Shown one piece after another: positions 63,870 through 64,000 of a DNA stretch of 64,000 nucleotides; within the stretch, counting starts at the first letter, position 1; every line of letters starts with the position of its first letter. Below the pieces are notes generated by a model. It made no database searches, was not told where the DNA came from, and saw only the letters and a program-made list of their open reading frames with translations. This DNA is from Ancistrus triradiatus (lineage: Eukaryota; Chordata; Actinopteri; Siluriformes; Loricariidae): NCBI GenBank assembly GCA_025084515.1, contig JAJAGP010000440.1, positions 7,501 to 71,500 on the forward strand, in the 5' to 3' direction. The position numbers and the translations under genes were made by a program.

Positions 63870-64000
63870 GCTCTCGCGCCCAGTGTCACGTGTGTTTCTC
63901 TCTGAATGAGAGTGAAGCGCGAAGCGGTTTCCTTCCTAAGGGCTTTCAGCTCTCTGTTCATCACGGATCTCTCTCTCTTCCTCTCCCTCTCTCTCTCTCT

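Noticed and set aside
1..64000. a novel multi-gene system
   Set aside because: No intact gene of any kind was found. All coding remnants belong to LINE or Tc1-like elements, so I cannot support a new functional system here.

Overview
This is a gene-poor stretch of vertebrate nuclear DNA, almost certainly from a ray-finned (teleost) fish. The evidence is the mix of repeats: many decayed Tc1-like DNA transposons, an L2-type LINE and its 3' tails, tRNA-derived SINEs ending in the fish-typical GGATAAGGGCGTCTGCTAAATG block, long CA/GT microsatellites and several MITEs. An otophysan fish such as a catfish or a cyprinid relative would fit, but that is inference. I found no intact protein-coding gene, no rRNA and no genuine tRNA gene. 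Every recognisable protein fragment comes from a transposon and is broken by stops or frameshifts. Most open frames in this window run through CA repeats or AT-rich DNA.

Layout. 1-5 kb: an L2-like tail, a CCTT repeat, a Tc1 end fragment, a unique GC-richer block with a perfect palindromic oestrogen-response-element sequence (1539-1553), then AT-rich DNA and a complete but dead Tc1-like element (3819-4885). 5-16 kb: a TTAA-flanked MITE between two copies of a 103-bp sequence, dense CA arrays, several Tc1 fragments (one interrupted by a SINE), an enhancer-like unique block (10440-10990), and a 1.1-kb element with long terminal inverted repeats (13917-15005). 16-25 kb: mostly unique or old repeat DNA, with a homeodomain-site-rich block (19640-19860), a pogo-like MITE and purine-rich minisatellite DNA. 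25.0-31.2 kb: one nearly full-length, dead L2-like LINE with an SGNH-type ORF1, endonuclease, reverse transcriptase and a 3' UTR holding a repeated unit; three homopolymer-rich G/C tracts lie in it. 31-43 kb: more Tc1 fragments, SINEs, unique blocks, and an unnamed repeat nested in a Tc1 element. 43.7-49 kb: a second LINE fragment, a 0.9-kb purine tract and a 31-bp minisatellite of about 1.3 kb with an outlying second block. 49-64 kb: further Tc1, SINE and L2-tail pieces, candidate regulatory blocks, and a 16-unit minisatellite (61309-61807) that resembles a transposon end.

Nothing here forms an operon or pathway. The biology visible is layered transposon insertion, internal deletion and decay, growth of tandem repeats out of transposon sequence, and a background of unique blocks that may be regulatory DNA of a distant gene. 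Repeat families were named by recognition only, and no database search was run. Labels T1 to T6 for Tc1-like families are mine. T1 has the KHGGGSIMVW-type transposase; T2 has an IHRYHLKRY-type N-terminus and long inverted ends; T3 has the LGSDDGRVRV-type; T4 has the AKKHKDQCWR-type; T5 ends in SMPRRIKAVL-like sequence; T6 has ends reading GGTCAAAAGTATTGGGACACC.
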